The notes under the pieces were generated by a model. That model had not been told where the DNA came from, did not search any database, and was given only the letters and a program-made list of their open reading frames with translations. A stretch of DNA of 25,663 nucleotides from Fidelibacterota bacterium (GTDB lineage: Bacteria; Fidelibacterota; UBA8477): contig JAIPJR010000041.1 of NCBI GenBank assembly GCA_021734045.1, forward strand, positions 1-25,663, read 5' to 3'. How positions within the stretch are numbered: the first letter of the stretch is position 1; each line of letters starts with the position of its first letter. Below are positions 14,321 to 22,652 of this stretch, one piece after another. A program made the position numbers and the translations under genes.

Positions 14321-15653
14321 AAACATGCGCGTTCTGATTGTTGATGATGAGCAGGTGCAGCGGGAATCACTGGCTGGATTCCTGAAAAATATCGGTCACC
14401 AGGTTTTCACAGCCGATTCCGGCGGAAGCGCGCTGGCTCTGCTGGAAAAAGAACCGGTGGAGGTGGTACTTACCGATTTCAAGATGCCCGGAATGACCGG
14501 CGCCCAGCTTTTACACGATATCCGGCGTCGCTATCCATCTATTGTGGTTATTCTCATTACGGCTTACGGAACGATTGATACGGCGGTAAATGCCATGAAA
14601 GCCGGCGCCTGGGATTTCCTTACCAAGCCGGTGGATTTGGACATTTTGGAAAATCAGCTCAACGCGATTCAGGACTATTTCAAAAACCAGGTTAAAGCGC
14701 AGTCTGCATCCACTTATTCAGGACCCCCCACGGAAAATTATGTTGCTGTAGATCCCAAAATGGTGAAGCTGTTTCAGCAAGCGGAGCGGTTGGCAGCTTC
14801 CAATGCCACGGTTCTCGTTACCGGTGAAACGGGTACCGGCAAGGAGGTATTGGCGCGCTTTATCCATGATCACTCGCCCCGCAAATCGAGTCCATTCGTG
14901 GCGGTAAATTCAGCCGCACTACCTGGCAATCTGGTTGAAAGCGAGCTTTTCGGTCATGAGAAGGGTGCTTTTACCGGGGCTACGGGTCAGCGCATCGGAC
15001 GGTTTGAGGAAGCGGACAAGGGGACACTATTTCTGGACGAAATTGGAGATTTACCCCTGTTGGTTCAGATCAAGCTGCTACGCTTCCTTCAGGAGAGCGA
15101 GTTCCAGCGCGTGGGTGGTAATAAAACTATCCGAACCGACACCCGGGTCATTTCCGCGACCAATGTTGATTTGAAACAGGCCGTGCAGGAAGGCAGTTTT
15201 CGCGAGGATTTGTATTACCGTGTGAATGTGGTGCAACTTCAACTGCCCCCGTTGCGGGAGCGGCATCAGGATATTATTCCGCTCGCTGAGTTTTTCATCC
15301 GAAAAGTGTGTGACCGGGAGAGGCTGACACCACCGGCACTATCCGAATCCGCGAGACAGGCCTTACTGGCTTACACCTTTCCGGGAAATATCCGTGAATT
15401 GCAAAATATTGTTGAACGGGCGGTCCTGCTCACCACGTCACCGGAATTGACGGTGGACGAGCTGTCATTGGAACAGGATTCCGAGCCAATAACCGGAGGG
15501 GAAAATCTCACCGATTACCTGGCGACGCTTGAGCGGAATTTGATTTTGGAGGCGCTGCAGAATGCAGGCGGTAATCAGAGCGAATGCGCCCGTCAGTTGG
15601 GTATCAGCGAGCGTGTGTTGCGCTATAAATTGGGGAAGTATAAAATTCGCTAA
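14313..15653 (+). CDS. sigma-54-dependent NtrC-type response regulator (ZraR-like)
   Basis: A 446-residue cytoplasmic activator. Receiver domain (5-120) with the phospho-acceptor Asp55 in LTDFKMPG, Thr83 and Lys105. AAA+ domain (about 143-375) with Walker A GETGTGKE (171-178), the sigma-54 contact loop GAFTGA (218-223), Walker B TLFLDEIGD and the arginine finger region. C-terminal Fis-type helix-turn-helix (about 415-446, NQSECARQLGISERVLRYKL). It has every feature needed to open sigma-54 promoters. It overlaps the kinase gene by 8 bases; ATG 14325 (MRVLIVDD) is an alternative start with better spacing from TTAGGA. Likely targets are its own operon and the divergent one, through the tandem sites at 12371-12407, and perhaps the promoter at 4621. 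Convergent 4-base overlap with the next gene. Confidence 0.95.
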   Translation: MCKNMRVLIVDDEQVQRESLAGFLKNIGHQVFTADSGGSALALLEKEPVEVVLTDFKMPGMTGAQLLHDIRRRYPSIVVILITAYGTIDTAVNAMKAGAWDFLTKPVDLDILENQLNAIQDYFKNQVKAQSASTYSGPPTENYVAVDPKMVKLFQQAERLAASNATVLVTGETGTGKEVLARFIHDHSPRKSSPFVAVNSAALPGNLVESELFGHEKGAFTGATGQRIGRFEEADKGTLFLDEIGDLPLLVQIKLLRFLQESEFQRVGGNKTIRTDTRVISATNVDLKQAVQEGSFREDLYYRVNVVQLQLPPLRERHQDIIPLAEFFIRKVCDRERLTPPALSESARQALLAYTFPGNIRELQNIVERAVLLTTSPELTVDELSLEQDSEPITGGENLTDYLATLERNLILEALQNAGGNQSECARQLGISERVLRYKLGKYKIR

Positions 15654-16249
15654 AAAAGGCCGCTTACGGTGATACCCATGGTGGTAGCATCTTCATCCTC
15701 AATCCTTCTCAGAGCATAATTCACATTGATTAAAAGACGCGTCCCGCCCAGGTCAAATGAATAGCCTGCGCCACCCAGAATGCCGAAACCATTTTCACTG
15801 GAATCCGTATCGCCGTCACTATCCTGCATTACCATTTTCGCCAGGCCAGCATCCGCCCGTAAGAACAAACCACTCCCGAATCTCTTGCCCGGGTAGGTAA
15901 TCATGCTGATGCCATACAGATACTGATTGAGTTGCATCCAGGAGTCATCCACTTCCATCCGATCAGCGGCACCATTTATCACAACGCCCCCGATAGTCTG
16001 CGGGGAGAGATGTTTATAAAATCCCAGAAGATCCATGGCAATTTTTGTGCGGGTAACACCATCCTGATCCTCAAGGTAATTCATGATGGTATTTAAATCT
16101 CCCGGGTAGGTAATGTCCGCCGATCCCAGACTCCACAGGGTGTACCAGGATTCACGGTTTCCGGAATTTCCCTCATCTGCCTGCGCAAATACACCTGAGG
16201 TGACCAAAAGAAATCCTACGACGAACTTTTTGACCAAATGACTTCCCAT
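15650..16249 (-). CDS. small outer-membrane beta-barrel protein
   Basis: A 199-residue protein with a signal peptide (MGSHLVKKFVVGFLLVTSGVFA). The mature part has alternating strand patterns with Gly/Tyr-rich turns, such as SGLFLRADAGLAKM, GFGILGGAGYSFDLGG and RLLINVNYALRR, and ends in VSGLF. That C-terminal Phe is typical of outer-membrane barrels of about eight strands. GGAGGG 7 bases before ATG 16249 is a strong ribosome-binding site. It stands between the regulator (overlapping stop codons) and the cytochrome b gene, 126 bases from the latter, so it may have its own promoter. Function unknown. Confidence 0.7.
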   Translation of the reverse strand: MGSHLVKKFVVGFLLVTSGVFAQADEGNSGNRESWYTLWSLGSADITYPGDLNTIMNYLEDQDGVTRTKIAMDLLGFYKHLSPQTIGGVVINGAADRMEVDDSWMQLNQYLYGISMITYPGKRFGSGLFLRADAGLAKMVMQDSDGDTDSSENGFGILGGAGYSFDLGGTRLLINVNYALRRIEDEDATTMGITVSGLF

Positions 16250-16374
16250 GTCTTGACCCTCCCTGATCGTTCACCATTCTCGTTCACGAGGAATGTTAGC
16301 AATTGAACCAGTTTAGTGTTTGTCTACTTATCTCCGAATATCAGAAGTTGTGTAAATATGTGTACACAAAGCCA
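16250..16374. other. spacer between the b-cytochrome and small barrel genes
   Basis: This 125-base spacer has no strong terminator for the cytochrome operon. It holds a direct repeat TCGTTCAC (16267-16274 and 16280-16287), a small hairpin CTCGT-TC-ACGAG (16279-16290) and a 10-base palindrome TGTGTACACA (16359-16368). It may contain the promoter of the small barrel gene, but no convincing -35/-10 or sigma-54 element was found. Confidence 0.3.
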
Positions 16375-17220
16375 CTAACGGTAGGCAAAAATCATGGCGT
16401 AAATTATCCACACCACGATGAAAAGTCCGGTAAACAGGGCCACGGTCCCAAACACCCTGATCGCGCGGATAACAATCGGCTGATAAGGCTCCACCAGATG
16501 CTTTTCCAGCTCGCCATTCTCCACCAGTTTGGCATATTCTTCCGGTCGGTCCAGCTTGAATTCCTCCAGGGGAACCCGCCCTGAGAAAATGACGATGTCC
16601 ATGGGAAATTTTTCCGGACGCAAATGGGTATTAAAAAAGTGGACCGTGAAAATAAATCCGGTTGCCAACAACGCTTCATCACTGTGAATAATCGTGGCGA
16701 CATTCAATACCCAGCCCGGCAGAAACAGCGTGAAAAACTCCGGGAACCACAGTGTCATTCCCGTTGACCCAATCACCACCATCCCCCAAAAAACCGCCAG
16801 ATAATCGAACTTCTCCCAGTAGGTCCAGCGCCCGTACGCCGGACGATCCCCCTGTCCTAAAAACCATTTCAGGGAAGCTTTCAGGTCCAGCCAATCTTTT
16901 TTATTGAACCACATGGAATTGGGATGCAATAGCATATCCTTAAAAGTCCAGCCCGAGCTGATTTTTAATCGTGCCAAATCCACCAAATGGATAAGAAACA
17001 CCATTATCATCACAAAAGCTGCCAACCGGTGATAAAAGCCCGCCGCTTCGAATCCACCAAAAAAGCGGGACAACCCGACCGCCCAGCCGGTGTAGGAAAA
17101 CTTCAATGTCATACCCGTGAGAGAAAGGGTAATAAAGCTCAGGATCGTGAAAATATGCAGCGCCCGGTTCAGCCGGGTGAAACGTTCATATTGGGGCTGG
17201 GTAGATTTATTGCTGTTCAT
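16375..17220 (-). CDS. b-type cytochrome, di-haem membrane subunit (cytochrome b561/FdnI-like)
   Basis: A 281-residue inner-membrane protein starting MNSNKSTQPQYERF at ATG 17220, preceded by GAGGAAAACA; the longer in-frame extension to 17343 has no membrane or signal features. Hydrophobic helices lie at about 21-40, 60-83, 140-160, 165-195 and 250-278. Candidate haem ligands inside or beside helices are His22, His64, His78, His179, His194 and His199. The pattern resembles formate dehydrogenase gamma and thiosulfate-reductase cytochrome b subunits that oxidise or reduce quinones. The gene overlaps the 19-haem cytochrome gene by 14 bases, so the two proteins very probably form a complex. The C-terminal cytoplasmic loop (about 205-245) is charged. 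Confidence 0.88.
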   Translation of the reverse strand: MNSNKSTQPQYERFTRLNRALHIFTILSFITLSLTGMTLKFSYTGWAVGLSRFFGGFEAAGFYHRLAAFVMIMVFLIHLVDLARLKISSGWTFKDMLLHPNSMWFNKKDWLDLKASLKWFLGQGDRPAYGRWTYWEKFDYLAVFWGMVVIGSTGMTLWFPEFFTLFLPGWVLNVATIIHSDEALLATGFIFTVHFFNTHLRPEKFPMDIVIFSGRVPLEEFKLDRPEEYAKLVENGELEKHLVEPYQPIVIRAIRVFGTVALFTGLFIVVWIIYAMIFAYR

Positions 17221-19267
17221 TGTTTTCCTCGTCAGTGTTTCCATCAAATTGCTCAGCCTGTTCAGCTGCTGCCAGGCGCCGCCGGAGTTCCCGCTTCCAC
17301 TGGAATGAGCGCGGCAGCCAGAGCAAAGTGTGCAGACCGGCAATCAAAAATGTGACTGTCAGCAGGCCGGTCATTGCCCAGAATGTCCAGAACAAAATGG
17401 GATATTTCACCGGATCATGGTGGGTGGCGTGGGTGAGGTAACCGGCAAATTGGCGATTCGCAGCCGGATGACAGGTTTTGCAGGTTTCCACCACATTCTG
17501 GCGGCTCAGCCTTGAATCAGGATCCTCTGGTGGCAGAATATCGTGGGCACCGTGGCAGTCGTAACACTTGGCTGTTTTGGTATAGCCAAGCTGAGAGACT
17601 TTACCATGATATGTATCAAAATAGGATTCGGTCACCTCCTTGTGACACTGACCGCACTGGGTCATCATCTGCAATTTGAAGTTTTCCTCATCTGTGCGGG
17701 AAATGGTGTGGGCAGAGTGACAGGTGGAGCAAACCGGCAACCGCTCATCAGTCTGTGACACCATAGGCGAGTGAATGCTCTTTAAAAATGTGGCTTCCAC
17801 ACCCATGTGACACTCTCCACACGTCCCGGCAATATTATTGGGATGGACGCTGGAATTGGGATTGGAAGCCGGCTGCTCCCGGTGCGCGGTATGACAGTTG
17901 GTACAGGTAGCGGTCACGGTTAATCCGCTTTTCAGCAGCCCTTTTCCGTGAATACTCTCGATGTAATTGAAAACGATATCCTTCTCAGCACCTTCATACC
18001 GTACGGCCGCGTCCTGGCCGGTACGGTGGCAATTTCCGCAGAGATTGGGGATATTGGTCGGGAAGATTGGCGAATCCGGATTGGCGCGTCCCTGCACACT
18101 GTGATCACCGTGACACTCGGTACACGAGGGTCCATTCGGGTCGTTTTTCGCGACTAATTCACCATGAATACTGTGGCGGAAGTCCTCGCCCTGCGATTCA
18201 TGGCAGATAGAACAATCCACTGGCTCCGTAAGCGTTTCACAGGGACGGTCATGACGGGGATCCACATTGATATGACATTGACTACAAGCCGTTTGGGCAT
18301 GGCGGGAATGGGAAATTTCGGTTTTATCCACAAACAGTGAGCGTCCATCCAGGGATGACTTGATCTCCTGATCGGCGTGACATTTCTGACAATCCTCATC
18401 GGCAATGCCTTCAATGTAGAAGGATTTACGAACCTTATGGGGTTGGTGGCAATCCACGCAAGCCGGCAGTTTGTGCGGTTCAGTCTCCCAGAGCTGACCC
18501 CGAATCACCTTTTGATGCACCCGCTCGATCTCGGTATGACAATTGGAGCAAGTCGAGGCAATGTTCTGCTTTGCAATGGTCGATCGGGGATCGGTGTGGG
18601 GTAAAATCCGGTGGGCGGTGTGGCAGGAAACACAGGTCGCTGAAACTGTCAGTCCCTTTTTCAGCAACCCCTCACCGTGCATACTTTGGGAGTAGTTTTC
18701 CAGAATTTTATCCTGGGGAATATTATAGCGCACACTGACTTCAGTACCTTCATGGTGGCAGGAGCCGCACAACGCGGGAATTTTGATGGGCCGTACATTG
18801 GATTCGGGTGAGGCAAGGGGTTTAATGTCGTGAGAACCGTGACAGGTTTGGCACATGGGCGCCAATTCCTCCCCGCCTGCTACCCGCTTGTCATGGAGTG
18901 ACATGCTATATTGCTGGAGTGCCACGCGGTGACAATTTCCACAGGCAACTTTTTGCAAACCCGGAGAATGGCCCGGTTTTCCGGGTTGCGGTAGCGCATC
19001 TTCATGACAATCCGTACAACTCAGGACATTGTGAACCGAATGGTTAAATACCTGGCGATCCACATAGAGAGAAATGCTTTCCTCATTTTCAATCCGCTCC
19101 AGTGAGCGATAACCATGACACGTGAGGCATTGCTCGTTATCCAGGGTTTGAGCCCGAAGGCGTACCGGATTAACCCACCCGATTAAAAGATACGTGAGGG
19201 CGAAAATGAAAGTTTTGTGCAGCAGACTGGTTCTAACGGGTTCTCGGACTATCTCATACATTCGCAA
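17207..19267 (-). CDS. 19-haem cytochrome c with C-terminal membrane anchor
   Basis: A 686-residue protein with an N-terminal signal (about 1-40), 19 CXXCH motifs and one C-terminal transmembrane helix (about 622-652) followed by a charged cytoplasmic tail. Haem motifs begin at residues 47, 84, 109, 139, 167, 212, 240 and 270, and again at 293, 328, 352, 382, 410, 455, 483 and 513, a regular shift of about 243. This shows a tandem duplication of an octahaem module. Three more (538, 568, 596) form the conserved tail containing CYDCHGAHDI. The TTG start at 19267 is preferred over ATG 19261 because GGGGGG lies 7 bases before the TTG but 13 before the ATG. It overlaps the cytochrome b gene and should pass electrons between its quinone site and the periplasm. 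Confidence 0.93.
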   Translation of the reverse strand: MRMYEIVREPVRTSLLHKTFIFALTYLLIGWVNPVRLRAQTLDNEQCLTCHGYRSLERIENEESISLYVDRQVFNHSVHNVLSCTDCHEDALPQPGKPGHSPGLQKVACGNCHRVALQQYSMSLHDKRVAGGEELAPMCQTCHGSHDIKPLASPESNVRPIKIPALCGSCHHEGTEVSVRYNIPQDKILENYSQSMHGEGLLKKGLTVSATCVSCHTAHRILPHTDPRSTIAKQNIASTCSNCHTEIERVHQKVIRGQLWETEPHKLPACVDCHQPHKVRKSFYIEGIADEDCQKCHADQEIKSSLDGRSLFVDKTEISHSRHAQTACSQCHINVDPRHDRPCETLTEPVDCSICHESQGEDFRHSIHGELVAKNDPNGPSCTECHGDHSVQGRANPDSPIFPTNIPNLCGNCHRTGQDAAVRYEGAEKDIVFNYIESIHGKGLLKSGLTVTATCTNCHTAHREQPASNPNSSVHPNNIAGTCGECHMGVEATFLKSIHSPMVSQTDERLPVCSTCHSAHTISRTDEENFKLQMMTQCGQCHKEVTESYFDTYHGKVSQLGYTKTAKCYDCHGAHDILPPEDPDSRLSRQNVVETCKTCHPAANRQFAGYLTHATHHDPVKYPILFWTFWAMTGLLTVTFLIAGLHTLLWLPRSFQWKRELRRRLAAAEQAEQFDGNTDEENNEQQ

Positions 19268-19341
19268 GTGCAGACCCCCCTTGCGTTTTACAGTACCGTC
19301 CCCCTTAAACTCTGACTGTAATTGCTCTGTGTTATATTTTC

Positions 19342-21021
19342 TTAATAGCTCTGACCATTATGGTCTTTGCCATGGCAGATGAGATAGCAACTCCCGTGCC
19401 CGGGTGTTTCGGATTCCACAATTTTTTTCCCATGAGATGGCTCGATAAATGGCCGGTTCAGATCCAGCAAACCCGGCAACGTGGGGCTACCGTGGGGATT
19501 ATGACACGCGCTGCAGGCGTAGCCGGCCCGTTCAATATGCAGATTGTGGAACTTAAACCCGTTATCCTGCAGAACGCGCTGTTCCGCATGGCATTGATAG
19601 CACAATTCACTCCCTGCTGAAGCAGCGAAAGGTGTTTGGCTGTCGGCGTAGGGTTTTTTCAAAATATGCGGGATATTGGATCCGTGTGGTCCGGTCACGC
19701 CGCCGACATCATCGTTACCGTGACAATCGGTACACCGAATCATGGATTGTTCGGACCAACCCTCTTTCAGACTGGGCACGTAAGGCGAATTCCCGGGACC
19801 TTCAATCGGGTGAAAGCTCATATTGGATGTGGCAAACAGACGCGCCACATCGCTGGCCGGTTCCGCGTTTTGATTATACCCGTGACATTTATAACAGACC
19901 TGATATTCAAATTCGGCATTCTCTTTGGGAAATCCCATAGCGTCCACACCGCGCACAAAAATGAGCGCACCGGGCAGGAAGGGCGACGGATCTTCCGGTT
20001 GGGCTGAATGGGGATTATGACAATCACCACAGCGCACATACCGGTCTTCGGAAAAGCCACCCTGCCAGCGTGATGTGGCAGAGCCATACCCGATCTCGGT
20101 TACATTGGGATTGATGCGGATGGGGTGGATGAAAGGCTTTTCAAACACTTCTTGCAGATTGTAGCGACTCATAACCTCGGTGGCGTCATCCTGTGAGCCA
20201 TCGTGACAACTCATGCAGAGCGAATTTTCATCGGTGCGCAATAGTTTGGCTTTTGTGGGTAGTGTGTGAATCTCATGACACTGAAGACAGGCAATCTCTT
20301 TCAGTGGTTTTAGTACCGGATTGGCGGGATTCCCGTGGGTAGAATTTCCCCAGTTATTCATGTGATGGCACGCCAGGCAAATTTCAGAGCCACGATTGGT
20401 CACTTTCAGGAAATGGCCATTTTCATTGTTGTGGGGATCGTGGCAGGTACCGCATTGGACCGTCTGATTATCACCCATGAATAAAGGTGAAGATGAGTCG
20501 GGACGGCTGATTTCCGCACCGGATGGCGGGAATGCAAACAGATGGGTGTTGTAATTTTCAGCCGAGACCGGTTGAGGTGCGGTCAGGTTGACCTGGGGAT
20601 TGGCACGCTCAGGACGCCGTGGAAATCCACGGGCTACGGTACCGTCGTGACAAAACAGGCAATTCCGGCTGTCCGGATCCAGTGGGAATACTTTGCCGGG
20701 CGCGTTTTCAACGGTTTTGCGGGTATCAAAATTGCGTACCGATTCCTGACGATACCAAAGCGGTTCCACCGCCGGATTTACCCGGGGCATGTGACAATAG
20801 CGGCACAGGGAATAATCCGTTAAAAACGCCAGACTGTCGGCCACGTCCTGACGACCTTGCAGGGAGAGATTGTGGGGTGTGGAAATAACTTTCCCCTTCT
20901 CCTCCAGGCTGCCGGGTTCATCAACTTGTGCCCAAACCCCTGTGGCCGCCAGCGTCATTATCAACAAAACCCGCCAGGCTGTTGCCGGGGTTTTACCGCG
21001 AAATAGTTTCTGCCGTCGCAT
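19342..21021 (-). CDS. multihaem cytochrome c (11 CXXCH plus one CX3CH)
   Basis: A 559-residue exported protein. The signal peptide (about 1-31, cleaved near VWA) is followed by 11 CXXCH motifs from Cys73 onward and by one atypical CYLICH (CX3CH) at 545-550, ten residues before the C-terminus. Doubled-CXXCH spacing and DPHNN/NPHS segments after haems are typical of the paired-CXXCH family. The ATG overlaps the stop of the upstream beta-barrel gene by one base (TAATG), so translation is coupled. Together with the barrel and the NHL lipoprotein it may form a porin-cytochrome conduit. There is no lipobox and no transmembrane anchor, so it is periplasmic or held by the barrel. The CX3CH is seen in the DNA directly and is not a frameshift. 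Confidence 0.92.
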   Translation of the reverse strand: MRRQKLFRGKTPATAWRVLLIMTLAATGVWAQVDEPGSLEEKGKVISTPHNLSLQGRQDVADSLAFLTDYSLCRYCHMPRVNPAVEPLWYRQESVRNFDTRKTVENAPGKVFPLDPDSRNCLFCHDGTVARGFPRRPERANPQVNLTAPQPVSAENYNTHLFAFPPSGAEISRPDSSSPLFMGDNQTVQCGTCHDPHNNENGHFLKVTNRGSEICLACHHMNNWGNSTHGNPANPVLKPLKEIACLQCHEIHTLPTKAKLLRTDENSLCMSCHDGSQDDATEVMSRYNLQEVFEKPFIHPIRINPNVTEIGYGSATSRWQGGFSEDRYVRCGDCHNPHSAQPEDPSPFLPGALIFVRGVDAMGFPKENAEFEYQVCYKCHGYNQNAEPASDVARLFATSNMSFHPIEGPGNSPYVPSLKEGWSEQSMIRCTDCHGNDDVGGVTGPHGSNIPHILKKPYADSQTPFAASAGSELCYQCHAEQRVLQDNGFKFHNLHIERAGYACSACHNPHGSPTLPGLLDLNRPFIEPSHGKKIVESETPGHGSCYLICHGKDHNGQSY

Positions 21022-22652
21022 TAGAACCGCCTCATAAAACGCATCCAGACCAGGGTGTTTTGTTCACCGAATTGCTCCGGCAACCCTCGGAACTGAAAAT
21101 CCAGGACATAATCAAATTTTACAAAATTGAACTTCAAAAACGCGCTGAGCCACAGGTAGTCCGGATAAATTTCTGAATTGAACCGGTAGAGCCCCATGAG
21201 ATTCAAACTGGTGAACCGGTTTAGTGGCATCGTCGCCCGGGTGTTGACCCGTTGCTCCATATCCCCGGCTGTGAGGTGAAGAATATCGAAATAGGATACC
21301 GATACCTGCAGTCGCTGTCGAAGTATTTTCACAAAAACTTCATTGGTAATGGCATTTCGCAGGGTGTCTTCGGCGAATTGTAAATCCGCACCAATATGAT
21401 TCTTGATTTGTAGCCGGTTGCCGTACTGAAAGCGCTGGCGGGGATTCACCAGAAATGTGGTTTGGAGTTGATGCTCCACATCATAGAGAAATTCCTCTGT
21501 CACCGGGTCAAAGGCATTAAAAATCTCACCCTGAAAAATGTCTTTCACATTCCAGGCAAATTTGGAGGACCGGTACAGGTCAAATCCCTCTTCGGTGAGG
21601 AATTCAGTCGTCAGACCAAGTCCGTAGTTGAAAGACTCTTTGTAACCGGTGCGTATCAATCCCCGGGCAAAATTGGTACGTCCGATCTGCCAGTTCAAAC
21701 CCGCCTGATAGGCGCGCCAGTGAAAAAGTGTCACGGAATCCGATTCCTGAACCTTATTCCCGCGGAAAATGGCTTCCAGCTCAAAAACGGGCGTTAATTG
21801 GTACCGGTAGGCCGCACTATAGCGCTGAATCAGGAGCGGACGCGCCCCATATTCATAATCACCGTAGCTGTAATAGCCGCGCAACTCATGCCGGTTTTTC
21901 TGATAATTGGCCTCCTGGAATGCCCGCCAATACTGGGTCTCACCCTGCTGGTAAAAACTGTTTGAGCCGGTCCAGTGAAAACCTTTGAAGGGGCGTCCAT
22001 GCCAGTTGAATGACGCCCGCTGACGAAAATCAGGATTGGCTGACCGTTGCTGGCGCTGCCAATCATCCCGCTCTGCCGTCAAACGAAAATTCAATCCCAG
22101 CATCCGTTTTTCCAGTTGCGCCTGGATAAATTGACGCGCCGTTTCAACGCTGTCGCGTTGCTGGGTTCGGTATCCCAGACCGATTCCCAGCCGGGTCCGG
22201 GCAGGCAATTGCGTATCCAGCCGGATGCCATTAACCCACTCGGTCCGGGCTAATGAATCCACCATAAACCGCACCGGGTCCGTGACCTGATAATAGCTGA
22301 ACAGCGCGAGTGACACCGGTTTCCAGGGATTTAGCCGGCTCTGGAGATGGTATTCCGGCGTGACCTGCGTTTCCTGATAGCGTGAAGCTCCCTGGATAAT
22401 GCCGCCACCGGTGAGTTTCCAGCGCCAATCCATTGATTCGCTGAGAATGCCGGTTCCACCCCACTGCAGACGCTCCATGTGAACGAAATAGCCACCACTG
22501 GACTGGGTGGTGTCCCGAATGTAGCCCATGCGACCTTCCAACATACCAGCAGGCTGAAGCCCTTGCCCTTGTGCTGATAAGCCGGATAGTCCCAAAAGCC
22601 CCCCGAGAAGGACCAATCCTGCTTGTCGAAGAAATGTCTTATGGTTGTGCAT
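21021..22652 (-). CDS. large outer-membrane beta-barrel (porin of a putative porin-cytochrome conduit)
   Basis: A 543-residue protein starting MHNHKTFLRQAGLVLLGG at ATG 22652 with a signal peptide ending near GLSAQG. The frame is open further upstream to 22913, but that part overlaps the NHL gene and has no secretion signal. The rest is dominated by alternating amphipathic strands rich in Tyr, Arg, Gln and Trp, and ends LVWMRFMRRF with a terminal Phe. Length and strand content suggest roughly 20 or more strands. It is translationally coupled to the downstream cytochrome (TAATG) and overlaps the upstream lipoprotein gene by 14 bases. That arrangement matches the idea behind MtrB/PioB and OmbB-type porins, although no sequence similarity to those was recognised. 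Confidence 0.82.
   Translation of the reverse strand: MHNHKTFLRQAGLVLLGGLLGLSGLSAQGQGLQPAGMLEGRMGYIRDTTQSSGGYFVHMERLQWGGTGILSESMDWRWKLTGGGIIQGASRYQETQVTPEYHLQSRLNPWKPVSLALFSYYQVTDPVRFMVDSLARTEWVNGIRLDTQLPARTRLGIGLGYRTQQRDSVETARQFIQAQLEKRMLGLNFRLTAERDDWQRQQRSANPDFRQRASFNWHGRPFKGFHWTGSNSFYQQGETQYWRAFQEANYQKNRHELRGYYSYGDYEYGARPLLIQRYSAAYRYQLTPVFELEAIFRGNKVQESDSVTLFHWRAYQAGLNWQIGRTNFARGLIRTGYKESFNYGLGLTTEFLTEEGFDLYRSSKFAWNVKDIFQGEIFNAFDPVTEEFLYDVEHQLQTTFLVNPRQRFQYGNRLQIKNHIGADLQFAEDTLRNAITNEVFVKILRQRLQVSVSYFDILHLTAGDMEQRVNTRATMPLNRFTSLNLMGLYRFNSEIYPDYLWLSAFLKFNFVKFDYVLDFQFRGLPEQFGEQNTLVWMRFMRRF

Noticed and set aside
16359-16368. TGTGTACACA palindrome as an operator
   Set aside because: A 10-bp palindrome is expected by chance at this scale, and it lies next to a stop codon rather than a promoter.
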